Positions 33,526-42,224 of a stretch of DNA of 64,000 nt are shown here, piece by piece; the first letter of the stretch is position 1; every line of letters begins with the position of its first letter. The DNA is from Bdellovibrio bacteriovorus HD100 (GTDB lineage: Bacteria; Bdellovibrionota; Bdellovibrionia; Bdellovibrionales; Bdellovibrionaceae). The stretch is taken from the NCBI RefSeq assembly GCF_000196175.1, contig NC_005363.1, positions 1,798,001 to 1,862,000 on the forward strand, in the 5' to 3' direction. The notes beneath the pieces were generated by a model. It had not been told where the DNA came from, searched no databases, and worked only from the letters and a program-made list of their open reading frames with translations. The position numbers and the translations under genes are program-made.

Positions 33526-33948
33526 ATGTTTATTCATCGCCACAAAGTGCAGTTTTACGAAACCGATCTTATGGGTATTGTTCATCACAGCAATTACCTC
33601 AGATTTTATGAGGAAGCCCGCGTTGCCTGGGCCCATGCTCACGGTTTGTTGGATTACCAAAAGCCGGGTTCGGCGAGTCATTTTGCGGTCTATGAAACTC
33701 AGGTAAAACATATGAAACCCACTTTCTTTGGGGACGACCTGGAGATTGAAGTGCAGGCGCGCTGCGAAGGCAACCGACTGGTATTCCAGTACCGTCTGCA
33801 TGGACGCGGTAATGAAGTGTGTTCTGTTGCAAAGACGGTTCACGTCCCCCTGGGGTTGGATTTAAAACTACTAAGATTCCCGGCAGATATGAAAGCCATT
33901 GTGAATAAAGAATTGGAGAAAGAAGCATGGATCGAAACCTGGCTTTAG
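33526..33948 (+). CDS. YbgC-type acyl-CoA thioesterase
   Basis: A 140-residue hotdog-fold protein of the 4-hydroxybenzoyl-CoA thioesterase group. VQFYETDLMGIVHHSNYLRF matches the active-site segment, with the catalytic Asp in YETDLMG and the conserved HHSNYLR stretch. It overlaps the first 22 bases of glpX and diverges from pgsA. Substrate unknown; YbgC homologues act on short acyl-CoA or acyl-ACP and phospholipid metabolism, which suits the pgsA neighbourhood. Confidence 0.9.
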   Translation: MFIHRHKVQFYETDLMGIVHHSNYLRFYEEARVAWAHAHGLLDYQKPGSASHFAVYETQVKHMKPTFFGDDLEIEVQARCEGNRLVFQYRLHGRGNEVCSVAKTVHVPLGLDLKLLRFPADMKAIVNKELEKEAWIETWL

Positions 33949-34889
33949 AATTCGTACGTGTGACCGAAGCAGCTGCTCTGGCTTCCGCCCGCTGGGTGGG
34001 ACGCGGCGAGGAAAAACCTGCGGACGCAGCAGCCGTGGACGCCATGAGAAAAGCTTTCGACATCATCAACATGGATGGCACCGTGGTGATCGGTGAAGGA
34101 GAGCGCGACGAAGCTCCCATGCTTTATATCGGCGAAAAAGTCGGCACCAATTCAGGGGACGCTCCGGCGTTGGACATTGCTTTGGATCCATTGGAAGGAA
34201 CCACGATCTGTGCCACCGGTGGTGTGGGTTCTATTTCTGTGATCGCGGTCGCTGAAAAAGGAAAATTCCTGCACGCTCCGGACACCTACATGGATAAAAT
34301 CGCCTGTGGTCCCGCCGCCAAGGGCGTGATCGACATTGATAAATCTGCGACTGAAAACATCCATGCTGTTGCCAAGGCTTTGGATAAAGCGGTGAATGAC
34401 CTGACTGTTGTAATTCTGAACCGCCCTCGTCACGAGGCTTTGATTGCTGAAGTGCGCAGAACTGGAGCCCGTATTCATTTGATCGGGGACGGAGATGTTT
34501 CCGCGGCAGTGGGTGCGGCGTGGCCTGATTCCGGCATCGATCTTTTGATGGGTGTTGGTGGTGCGCCGGAAGGTGTGATCTCTGCGGCTGCCATGCAGTG
34601 CCTTGGGGGGGACTTCCAGGGCCGCCTGAAGTTCCGCAATGAAGAAGAACGTGCTCGTGCGACTCGCATGGGGTTGAAAGATCTGGACAAAAAATTCACC
34701 GTGGACGAACTGGCTTCCGGTTCTGTGATGTTTGTGGCGACTGGTGTGACAGACGGGCCTTTCCTGAAAGGTGTTCGCTTCCTTCCGGATGGTAAAGCCA
34801 AAAGCCATTCTGTGGTGATGCGTTCGCAGACCGGCACCATCCGCACCATTGAAGCCTTCCACGATCTGTCCCGCAAGCCGAGCAAATAG
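33927..34889 (+). CDS. glpX: class II fructose-1,6-bisphosphatase
   Basis: Gluconeogenic hydrolysis of fructose 1,6-bisphosphate in the cytoplasm. The 320-residue length and blocks are those of GlpX: GTVVIGEGERDEAPMLYIGE (metal-binding Glu/Asp), ALDIALDPLEGTT, ILNRPRHEALIAEVR, GVGGAPEGVISAAAMQCLGG. GGAGAAAG lies before the ATG, inside the thioesterase gene. It is followed 15 bases later by a small Cys-rich gene in the same direction. Confidence 0.97.
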   Translation: MDRNLALEFVRVTEAAALASARWVGRGEEKPADAAAVDAMRKAFDIINMDGTVVIGEGERDEAPMLYIGEKVGTNSGDAPALDIALDPLEGTTICATGGVGSISVIAVAEKGKFLHAPDTYMDKIACGPAAKGVIDIDKSATENIHAVAKALDKAVNDLTVVILNRPRHEALIAEVRRTGARIHLIGDGDVSAAVGAAWPDSGIDLLMGVGGAPEGVISAAAMQCLGGDFQGRLKFRNEEERARATRMGLKDLDKKFTVDELASGSVMFVATGVTDGPFLKGVRFLPDGKAKSHSVVMRSQTGTIRTIEAFHDLSRKPSK

Positions 34890-34904
34890 GCAGGGTTTTT
34901 AGAG

Positions 34905-35198
34905 ATGGCGACGTCGCTTCACTGTTTTAACTGCAATAAAGAGCTGACATTCCCCGGGAATGTCGGCCGTCGCGATGAATGCCCTCATTGTCGTTCGGAT
35001 GTTCATGTTTGCAAAAACTGCGAACACTACGACGTAAAAGTTTATAACGAATGCCGCGAAACTCAGGCTGACGTGGTCCGCGAAAAAGACCGCGCCAACT
35101 TCTGCGATTATTTCACGCCTCGCAAAGGGGCGAATTCTGCGGAAGATAAAAAAGCAGCCTTAAGAGCCGCGGCTGAAGCGTTGTTTAAGAAAAAGTAG
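34905..35198 (+). CDS. small zinc-ribbon-like protein
   Basis: A 97-residue cytoplasmic protein with eight cysteines in CxxC pairs: Cys7/10, Cys26/29, Cys36/39, plus Cys50 and Cys67, a pattern for one or two zinc sites (rubredoxin-like knuckles CFNC, CPHC, CKNC). The C-terminal 30 residues are a charged Lys/Ala helix. It is probably co-transcribed with glpX. Function unknown; zinc binding is inference from the spacing. Confidence 0.8.
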   Translation: MATSLHCFNCNKELTFPGNVGRRDECPHCRSDVHVCKNCEHYDVKVYNECRETQADVVREKDRANFCDYFTPRKGANSAEDKKAALRAAAEALFKKK

Positions 35199-35324
35199 CC
35201 GATTCAGGTTCCATTGAAAAACGTCTCAAAGTGATTCAGTTTTTTTATGGCCTGGAGCCCATGCAACAGTACTTCTGTCATTTAATGCTCCAGAAATCCA
35301 GTTTGTCGTTCAATATGCCGAAAT

Positions 35325-38030
35325 GTGAGTATGGGCCTATTTTGTACGTGCAGGACTCACCTTTACGGCGCTATTCTTTTTTTCATCTCATTCTGGCTGA
35401 TGGGTTGCACCCTCTCGGCGTCGTTGACCTCTGAAGGTGTATTTTCATCGCCCCAGGATATTCAAATCGTTGAACAGGCCGGCACCCAGTCCTTTTCCAA
35501 ACTGGACAGTTTTAAGAAATTCAAACTGATTTCTCAGAAACCGATTGAGGCCTCGACCCTGGATGCCTCGGACCTCATTCAAAGTGGTACGGCCAAGGGG
35601 CTGGTGATTGTGGTGGAGCCTTCAGATTCTCCACTGGAGTATGATGTGTTTGTTTCAGTGTCTTCTCAGGAGGGCACTGTGGTTTTGGAGTTGCAGGAAG
35701 GGGCTGTTGATTTTCAGGATGGCACCCAAAACACCGCCACTCAGTCCGAAGTGTCGGTGAGCACCTTTGCTTCCAAACAGTCCCGCCTGGCTTTGGGTGA
35801 AGAGTACCTTTGTTATGTTGATAAAGATAAAAAGATCCGCTGCCAGGGAAGTTACTACGGTGGACAAACCGGCATCGGTGACAGCAGCTATGGTGAGATG
35901 TACACGGGCCAGTTGGTGAACACCTCTTTGATCACGGGCTCTGGGAATTTCGTCAAAGCTTCCGGGGCCAGTTATTCCAGTTGTGCGCTTTCGCAAGAAG
36001 GCCTGCTTTATTGCTGGGGGGATAATTACGCGGATGAGCTGGGGGTTGGTACCGGAACGATAGAGGTGCTGCAGCCGACACCTGCTTTGATGACGAATGT
36101 AACCGGAGAGGCGAAGTTTGTAGATTTTGCGATGGGATATGAATCCGTGTGTGCGATTTCTGCGGCGGGGGATTTGTATTGTTCAGGGGCTGTTTCCCCG
36201 GCCTTCCTGGGTCTTTTGACCAAAGTGGATCTGGCGGGGTTGGGAGCTTCCCTGGGCAAAGTGGTTCAGGTGGCCGTGGGTGAAGGTTTTGTCTGCGGTC
36301 TTTCAGAGTACGGCAAAGTCTTTTGCTGGGGAAAAAATGATTTGGGGCAATTGGGGAATGGGACCTTGGTGGACAGCGCACTTCCAGTGTCACCAGACTA
36401 CTCGGGGCTTTCCGGTGTTCCTAAGTTTATCCATCTGGCTTCTGGCGGCAGTCATGTCTGTGCGGTGGCTGTCGAGGGGCAGATGTATTGCTGGGGAGCA
36501 AATGCTCATGGGCAGCTTGGAGATGGAACCAAGACCGATCGCTCCACCCCAGTCTTGGTGGCCAATGGCGCCTTGCCTGTAAATGAAAAGTTTCAGGCTG
36601 TGACAGCCAGTCATGAGGGGTCTTGTGGCACCTCTGCGCAAGGGCAGATTTACTGCTTCGGTCAGAATTGGCACTTCCTTTCCGGGAATGGCAGCTCTGC
36701 TGAAATCTTAACCCCCACGCTGGTAGACAATTCGAACCTTCCTGGAGGAGTGAACTTCCGGGAGGTCTTTATGCATGAAGGGCGCACCTGCGCTAGCTCC
36801 AGTGAAAATAAGCTTTACTGCTGGGGAAGTCCCTACAATGAGGCGTCGTTCCGGGATCACGAGGCCTTTGCTCCGGTTGAGATAAGTACGGAGGTGTTGC
36901 CGTCGGGTCAGTATTGGGCCGATGTCAGTTCCGCCGAACTGGAGTTGGGTTTGGTCCTGCGTTCTTCAGATGGGACCGCTTATGTGTGGGGACGCGGCCG
37001 TCCTGGCACTACAGATACGGACTTCGTTCCAAAACCGTTGGACACGTCCACGATGAGCGGCAGCACTAAATTTAAGAAACTGGCCATGGGTAATTGGGCA
37101 ATCTGCGGTATTTCAAATGACGACATTCTTCATTGCATGGGCAATGGAACGAGTGTGGGGCAGGGCGGGACGGCGACCAGTCAGGCGACCCTGGATCCGG
37201 TGGACACGACTGGGATGACTGGGGCGACCACTTTTGCTGATGTTGATATGGGCAAGTACACCGCCTGTGGCGTGGCGACAGATGGTGTGGGCTATTGTTG
37301 GGGAGGCGCCGGTTTTTCTCCGTCCTTGTACAACTCGATCCTGGGGAATGGTTCTTCGACCATTAGATACCGACCTCATCCTGTCAATGTGACGGCGATT
37401 CCAGGCTCCAAACTTTTCACAAAGATTGTTGCCGGAGAATATCATGCCTGTGGTTTGATGACAGACCAAAAGGTGTATTGCTGGGGGAACTCGGTTTATA
37501 GCCGGTCCGGGCACAGCAGTGCGTTTTCCGTCTATACACCTCAGGCCTTGGATACGTCAGGAATGACGGGGTCGACTTTGTTTGCAGATATCCACGGGGA
37601 CGATGAATCTTTTTGTGGTATTTCCACAGACGGAATCACTTATTGCTGGGGTGATTCCAGCGGTGGGCAGTTGGGAAATAACAGTCTGGTCACTTCAAAC
37701 ACACCGGTACCCGTTTCTGTCGCGGGGCTGGCTTCAGCACCGGCTCCTCTGATGGTGAAATCCTTCGCTCGTTTTAGTTGTGGAATTTTGGACTCGGCGA
37801 TCAATATTTACTGCTGGGGCGAAAGTGTGCCGGCGGGTTTGTCGCCCGCGACCAGCGCTGTGCCCGTACTGATCAACAAGGGTTCGATGGCAGGCACTCC
37901 CGTCAGTATCACCGGAGGCAAAAATCTTTACGTGAAAACTTCAGCCAATAAAATTTACTGCATTGGCCGAGATTGCAATCAAGGCGTGGAAAGAATCATT
38001 CCCACCCGCCAGTATTTCGAAAACTACTAA
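35325..38030 (+). CDS. RCC1-repeat double beta-propeller lipoprotein
   Basis: A 901-residue exported lipoprotein. Signal peptide ends in LMGC and the mature N-terminus is CTLSASLT, like the delta-60 lipoprotein at 11.5 kb. A beta-rich N-terminal module (to about residue 150) is followed by about 14 RCC1-type units, e.g. CALSQEGLLYCWGDN, CAVAVEGQMYCWGAN and CGISTDGITYCWGDS with GQLGNGT-type turns. Fourteen units fit two seven-bladed propellers. Most blades carry two cysteines about ten residues apart, consistent with a disulfide per blade. The GTG at 35325 and ATG at 35331 are both possible starts. Role unknown; adhesion or protein binding is a guess. Confidence 0.9.
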   Translation: MSMGLFCTCRTHLYGAILFFISFWLMGCTLSASLTSEGVFSSPQDIQIVEQAGTQSFSKLDSFKKFKLISQKPIEASTLDASDLIQSGTAKGLVIVVEPSDSPLEYDVFVSVSSQEGTVVLELQEGAVDFQDGTQNTATQSEVSVSTFASKQSRLALGEEYLCYVDKDKKIRCQGSYYGGQTGIGDSSYGEMYTGQLVNTSLITGSGNFVKASGASYSSCALSQEGLLYCWGDNYADELGVGTGTIEVLQPTPALMTNVTGEAKFVDFAMGYESVCAISAAGDLYCSGAVSPAFLGLLTKVDLAGLGASLGKVVQVAVGEGFVCGLSEYGKVFCWGKNDLGQLGNGTLVDSALPVSPDYSGLSGVPKFIHLASGGSHVCAVAVEGQMYCWGANAHGQLGDGTKTDRSTPVLVANGALPVNEKFQAVTASHEGSCGTSAQGQIYCFGQNWHFLSGNGSSAEILTPTLVDNSNLPGGVNFREVFMHEGRTCASSSENKLYCWGSPYNEASFRDHEAFAPVEISTEVLPSGQYWADVSSAELELGLVLRSSDGTAYVWGRGRPGTTDTDFVPKPLDTSTMSGSTKFKKLAMGNWAICGISNDDILHCMGNGTSVGQGGTATSQATLDPVDTTGMTGATTFADVDMGKYTACGVATDGVGYCWGGAGFSPSLYNSILGNGSSTIRYRPHPVNVTAIPGSKLFTKIVAGEYHACGLMTDQKVYCWGNSVYSRSGHSSAFSVYTPQALDTSGMTGSTLFADIHGDDESFCGISTDGITYCWGDSSGGQLGNNSLVTSNTPVPVSVAGLASAPAPLMVKSFARFSCGILDSAINIYCWGESVPAGLSPATSAVPVLINKGSMAGTPVSITGGKNLYVKTSANKIYCIGRDCNQGVERIIPTRQYFENY

Positions 38031-38117
38031 AAAGGTTCCTGGTTCTTTTTTAGGCCCACACTGCGTTAACTATTTTTGGTTCTTTAGTCTGTTCGTTTTT
38101 TGGATATGCTTTAAGGC

Positions 38118-38603
38118 ATGAAAAAACTGATCGCATCCATTTTTGTTTCTGTTCTGATGTTGGGTTCCACGGTCTTTGCATCGGCCTCCCAGTGGGAAAA
38201 ACTAAATCAAATCATCAAAGACTCGGGCACGGTTTCAGAAACCCAGTTTGGGATTTATCTGACCTTGTCCAGCATTGTTCCTATCGGCAGTGAGGGCGCG
38301 CGCCAAGCAGATTATCTGAGTGCCGTGGGCGGATATGATGAGCAGGGTCAGTTTCATGCGGGTCATTTGGAAGGCGTTTCCGAACAATGGCTGATCAATG
38401 GTGATGGCAATTGGTCTATCGATCAATGGTTGTTCCGCGTTTCAGTGGATGGCGAGATTGACTGGATCGCGCATTATCACATGTTGCAAAAGCCCAACGG
38501 CACGATGATCAGCCATGATTCATTGATCGTGGACGATGGCCAGGGTGAATCCAAGTGGCATTCCTGGGTCGAGGATTGGTACGCACGCACAGGTGCGATG
38601 TAA
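38118..38603 (+). CDS. secreted protein, unknown function
   Basis: A 161-residue exported protein with a signal peptide of about 23 residues (VFASA). The mature part is Trp- and Gly-rich without cysteines (QWLINGDGNWSIDQWLF). No family recognised. The next gene lies 65 bases downstream on the same strand. Confidence 0.75.
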   Translation: MKKLIASIFVSVLMLGSTVFASASQWEKLNQIIKDSGTVSETQFGIYLTLSSIVPIGSEGARQADYLSAVGGYDEQGQFHAGHLEGVSEQWLINGDGNWSIDQWLFRVSVDGEIDWIAHYHMLQKPNGTMISHDSLIVDDGQGESKWHSWVEDWYARTGAM

Positions 38604-38668
38604 CATAATCGTTTTTGGTCTAGGCCTGCTGTTGACTCGATGCTTTGAAATCGACACACTAAAGGCCT

Positions 38669-39100
38669 ATGGCAAAAGCATCCACAACCGAAGTTTTCAA
38701 CTGCAGCGTCGAGCAATTCTTCAATATCATCTCTGATTACGGCAAGTATCATGAGTTTCTGCCGGAAGTGAAAAAGTGCACGGTTCTTAAAACCGAAGGC
38801 AATCGCAAATTGGTGGAATACAATGTTTCCGTCGTAAAAAGTTTCAAATATTCTTTGTGGATGACGGAGTCCGCGCCCAAAAGCATTTCCTGGGAATTTG
38901 CATCTGGCGATGTGTTCAAAACATCTGTAGGCTCATGGAAGCTGGAAGACGAAGCTGGTAAAACCCGTGCAACATACACAGTGGAAGCCACCTTCAGCAT
39001 GTTTGTTCCGGGTCCGATTGCCAATGCCCTGGTCAGTGTGAATCTTCCGAATATGATCAGCAGCTATCACAAGCGAGTGAAACAACTTTATGGCAACTGA
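38669..39100 (+). CDS. SRPBCC/RatA-like (COQ10-type) lipid-binding protein
   Basis: A 143-residue START-like protein. The pattern STTEVFNCSVEQFFNIISDY then EFLPEVKKCTVLKTE is that of the polyketide-cyclase/COQ10/RatA group, which bind ubiquinone or other hydrophobic ligands. AAAGG precedes the ATG. RatA toxin activity is not implied. Overlaps the next gene by 11 bases, so the two are translationally linked. Confidence 0.88.
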   Translation: MAKASTTEVFNCSVEQFFNIISDYGKYHEFLPEVKKCTVLKTEGNRKLVEYNVSVVKSFKYSLWMTESAPKSISWEFASGDVFKTSVGSWKLEDEAGKTRATYTVEATFSMFVPGPIANALVSVNLPNMISSYHKRVKQLYGN

Positions 39101-39467
39101 TGGAAGCAAAAAAGACGACAAGGACAATTCGGGGGACCTGAAAGGTCTTCTGGGTGACACGGTAAAAAAGGTTTTCACCGCCGGTGTCAGCGCGGCGTTC
39201 ATGACCGAAGAAAGCCTGCGGGCCTATGTCTCTGAGTTGAAGCTTCCCAAAGAAGCCTTGAATTTGCTGATTCAAGGGGCGCAAAAATCCAAGGACGAAG
39301 TCACTCAACGGGTGACCAAAGAGATCGTCGGGATCATACAGAAAATTGACTTTGTCAAAGAGGCCTCCAAATTCGCAGAGACCCACAAATTCAAAATCAC
39401 TGCCGAAATCGATATCATCAAAAAGGATGCATCGTCCTCCAAAGACGAATCCGACGAAAAAGCCTAA
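39090..39467 (+). CDS. conserved-type charged helical protein
   Basis: A 125-residue cytoplasmic protein. Acidic/Lys-rich N-terminus, amphipathic central helices (LGDTVKKVFTAGVSAAFMTE, LLIQGAQKSKDEVTQRVTKE) and a Lys/Asp/Glu/Ser tail. The layout (helical, no Cys, charged tail) recalls phasin-like or membrane-associated helical proteins, but no family is recognised. Starts inside the RatA-like gene. Confidence 0.7.
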   Translation: MATDGSKKDDKDNSGDLKGLLGDTVKKVFTAGVSAAFMTEESLRAYVSELKLPKEALNLLIQGAQKSKDEVTQRVTKEIVGIIQKIDFVKEASKFAETHKFKITAEIDIIKKDASSSKDESDEKA

Positions 39468-39523
39468 AATACAAGCCCAAGGTCTGTCTCAAGTTGAGAC
39501 GGACTTCTGCCGAAGAGTTCAGC

Positions 39524-39754
39524 ATGGAACAACTTATTCTTAGTCTGATCTCTGTCGTTTTATTCTGCCTTTGCTGTCACCAGTTCATTCGCACGATGGT
39601 AAAGCCCATTCCCATGCTGGCGTCGGAAAGACCCTATGCCCGGGGTGCCATGCAGCTTGGCAAGTTCTATAAGTCAGTGGCCTGGGGGACGATGACCATG
39701 GCGTTTCTGGGCGGCCTTGTGGTTTCCTTCCAGCAGGTTTTTCTGACTTTGTAG
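39524..39754 (+). CDS. small two-pass membrane protein
   Basis: A 76-residue protein from the ATG at 39524: membrane segment about 3-22 with CLCC, a basic loop (KPIPMLASERPYARGAMQLG), and a second segment about 53-73. No family recognised. It lies between the helical gene and the dehydrogenase on the same strand. Confidence 0.7.
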   Translation: MEQLILSLISVVLFCLCCHQFIRTMVKPIPMLASERPYARGAMQLGKFYKSVAWGTMTMAFLGGLVVSFQQVFLTL

Positions 39755-39826
39755 TTTGCACCTTTGATGCGCCGAGAGAGGCGCATCTTTCACTCTTGTG
39801 GCAGCCTTGAATTTTCGGAGGTTGTC

Positions 39827-41176
39827 ATGAGCGCTTTTAAAACCGTCAATCCCGCCACAGGCGATGTTCTTAAATCCTACAATCATCTTTCCTGGCCAGA
39901 GACAGAAAAAAATATCGAGCAAGCCGCCAAAGACTTTCAAATCTGGCGCAAGGTTTCGTTTAAAGATCGCGCGGAAGTGCTGCTGAAGCTGGCGCAATCC
40001 CTGCGCACTCATAAGTCTGAACTGGCGCAAATGATGAATCAGGAGATGGGAAAGCTCATCGCCGAAGGGAAAGCTGAAGTCGAAAAGTGCGCCGTGACTT
40101 GTGAATACTATGCCAAAGAGGCTGAATCCATGCTTAAAAATCAGCTGGCGGCCTCGTCCCCTTACAAACATGCCGAAGTCAGCTTTCAGCCGGTTGGGGT
40201 GGTTTTCAGTGTCATGCCGTGGAATTTTCCTCTGTGGCAGGTGATTCGTTTTGCCGCTCCCGCATTGATGGCCGGCAATGTGATTCTGCTGAAGCACGCG
40301 GATTTGACGGCGGGCACTTCAGAGTTGATTGGCAGAATCTTCAATGATCTGACTTCAGAATATAAACTATTGCGAAATATTCAGGTCAATCATGAGGTGG
40401 CCGCCCAGGTGATTGCTCATCCCGTTGTGCACGGGGTGACCTTTACCGGCAGCAGTCAGGGCGGCCGGTCTGTCGCTGTCGAAGCTGCCAAGAATTTGAA
40501 AAAAATAGTCCTGGAGCTGGGGGGCAGCGATGCTTATCTGGTTTTGGAAGACGCGGATGTTGAGGCCGCCGCCAAGGCGTGTGCGAAAGTGCGTCTGGTG
40601 AACTGCGGGCAAAGCTGCGTGGCGGGGAAAAGGTTTATCGTGAACGAAAAAGTTGCCAAAGACTTTATCCATCACTTCACTAAAGAGATGAAAGAGGCGG
40701 AACTGGCGCCGTTGGCTTCCGTGAAGTTTCAAAAATCCATCGTTGATCAGGTGGAAAAACTGAAAAAATGGGGCGGCAAAGTGGTTCTGGGTGGTTCTGC
40801 TCCGCAAGGGGCGGGGGCGTTTTATCCGGCCACGGTGGTGGTTTTTGAAAAAGATCATCCCGAAGTGCACCGGGAAGAAATCTTCGGTCCGGTGGCATCT
40901 GTGTTTATTGTGAAAAACACGGAAGAGGCTTTGGCAGTGGCCAACTCATCGCCTTACGGTCTGGGGGGTGGAGTCTTTACTCGAGACGTAAAAAAGGGCA
41001 AAGAGCTGATTGAAAAAGAGTTGCAGGCCGGTTTTGTCGTGGTGAATGATTATGTGAAGTCGGACCCGAGGATCCCGTTTGGCGGAATCAAAGAATCTGG
41101 CTACGGCCGCGAATTGGGTCATTTTGGAATCATGGAATTTGTGAATATCAAAACCGTCGCGGTAGCGGGGGAGTAG
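39827..41176 (+). CDS. NAD(P)-dependent succinate-semialdehyde-type aldehyde dehydrogenase
   Basis: A 449-residue aldehyde dehydrogenase, close in length to Sad/YneI. The ATG at 39827 follows CGGAGGT; a longer frame from 39764 does not. Cofactor region VMPWNFPLWQVIRFAAPALM, catalytic Glu in LELGGSDAYLVLEDAD, catalytic Cys in NCGQSCVAGKRF, and FGPVASVF. YneI-type SSADHs carry this layout. Substrate (succinate semialdehyde) is inferred from overall similarity, not proven. tilS starts 1 base after its stop. Confidence 0.9.
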   Translation: MSAFKTVNPATGDVLKSYNHLSWPETEKNIEQAAKDFQIWRKVSFKDRAEVLLKLAQSLRTHKSELAQMMNQEMGKLIAEGKAEVEKCAVTCEYYAKEAESMLKNQLAASSPYKHAEVSFQPVGVVFSVMPWNFPLWQVIRFAAPALMAGNVILLKHADLTAGTSELIGRIFNDLTSEYKLLRNIQVNHEVAAQVIAHPVVHGVTFTGSSQGGRSVAVEAAKNLKKIVLELGGSDAYLVLEDADVEAAAKACAKVRLVNCGQSCVAGKRFIVNEKVAKDFIHHFTKEMKEAELAPLASVKFQKSIVDQVEKLKKWGGKVVLGGSAPQGAGAFYPATVVVFEKDHPEVHREEIFGPVASVFIVKNTEEALAVANSSPYGLGGGVFTRDVKKGKELIEKELQAGFVVVNDYVKSDPRIPFGGIKESGYGRELGHFGIMEFVNIKTVAVAGE

Positions 41177-41177
41177 A

Positions 41178-42128
41178 GTGAAACTGTCAAAGGCCAAGCA
41201 GGATCTGGATCATCATGTATGGAAGCTGATCAAACTTCATTCGCTTCAGGATAAAAAGATTCTGGTGGCGCTTTCCGGTGGCACCGATTCGGTGGCTTTG
41301 CTTCGCAGTTTGACGAAGGTGCACAAAAAGAATCTGCTCGGGGCCTGTTATTTTCATCATGGAGAGGACTCGAACCAGGAATACCGCAAAGAAGCCCAAG
41401 AGTTTTGTGAAAAGCTTTGTAAGAAGCTCGAAATTGAATTCTACCCATTGCGCGCCTCGCAATTGGCTAAATCCGAAGCTGAATATCGCGAGCTGCGTTA
41501 TGAGGCCTTGGATCGCCTGAAAAAGGAGCAAGGGTTCGAACTTGTGGCCACGGGGCACCATCGGGATGACCTGCTAGAGACGCGTCTGATTCGTTTGATT
41601 CGCGGCACAGGGGCTCAGGGGTTTGCGGCAATGCATGTTTTGCGGGATGGTCTGTTTCGTCCACTTTTGGAGATTTCCAAGAAAGAGCTTAAAAAGTATC
41701 TGCGCGAAGAGCGTCTGCGAAGCTTTGAGGACCCAACTAACAAGGCCCTGGACCCTTTGCGTAATTGGCTGCGGGAGGAGTGGCTGAAATCCCTTGAAAG
41801 GCGCGCCAGAGGCTCGACTGCGGCCTTAGCCCGGTCTTTGGAGACCATTGCTCAAGAGATTGAAAATCGCCCCTGGGGAGATTTGCTGGGGCAGAATGAG
41901 GCTTATAAGACACAGGGGTTGCGCAGGTCTTTTTACCTCACATTGAGTCCGTTTGAGCAAAAAAGATTGCTGGCTCAGTACCTGTTTTCCCTCGGGAAAC
42001 GAGATTTTTCGCAATCTCACCTTGAAGAAATTCAAAAGCGCCTGGACAAGTCGCAAAAAGTGATCACATTCAAAGTCGCTGGGTGCCAATGGGAAGTTAA
42101 CGCAGAGCAAATCAAGGTCCAGTCCTGA
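41178..42128 (+). CDS. tilS: tRNA(Ile)-lysidine synthase
   Basis: Converts C34 of tRNA-Ile(CAU) to lysidine. PP-loop LVALSGGTDSVALL (about 29-42), GHHRDDLLETRLIRLIRGTG and the DPTN motif (FEDPTNKALDPLRNWLREEW) are the family's diagnostic blocks. At 316 residues it lacks the long C-terminal tRNA-binding extension of E. coli TilS, as many short homologues do. Starts with GTG directly after the dehydrogenase stop, and precedes ftsH as in many bacteria. Confidence 0.95.
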   Translation: MKLSKAKQDLDHHVWKLIKLHSLQDKKILVALSGGTDSVALLRSLTKVHKKNLLGACYFHHGEDSNQEYRKEAQEFCEKLCKKLEIEFYPLRASQLAKSEAEYRELRYEALDRLKKEQGFELVATGHHRDDLLETRLIRLIRGTGAQGFAAMHVLRDGLFRPLLEISKKELKKYLREERLRSFEDPTNKALDPLRNWLREEWLKSLERRARGSTAALARSLETIAQEIENRPWGDLLGQNEAYKTQGLRRSFYLTLSPFEQKRLLAQYLFSLGKRDFSQSHLEEIQKRLDKSQKVITFKVAGCQWEVNAEQIKVQS

Positions 42129-42147
42129 TTTGAGAGGACTGGTTTCT
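42119..42147 (+). terminator. hairpin at the end of tilS
   Basis: CCAGTCCT and AGGACTGG arms with an 8-base loop, overlapping the tilS stop, followed by TTTCTC. A weak T-tract, so termination may be partial. Confidence 0.5.
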
Positions 42148-42224
42148 CACTCTAAAGTTTCTTTTTTTGAGAGGGCATTCATGCTACCCTTTGGGGGTAT
42201 TACCTTCGACTGAAAGGAACTGAA

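Noticed and set aside
38669-39467. RatA-like gene with its overlapping partner as a toxin-antitoxin pair
   Set aside because: COQ10/RatA-type proteins are common housekeeping lipid-binding proteins and the overlapping helical protein does not resemble RatB or any antitoxin.
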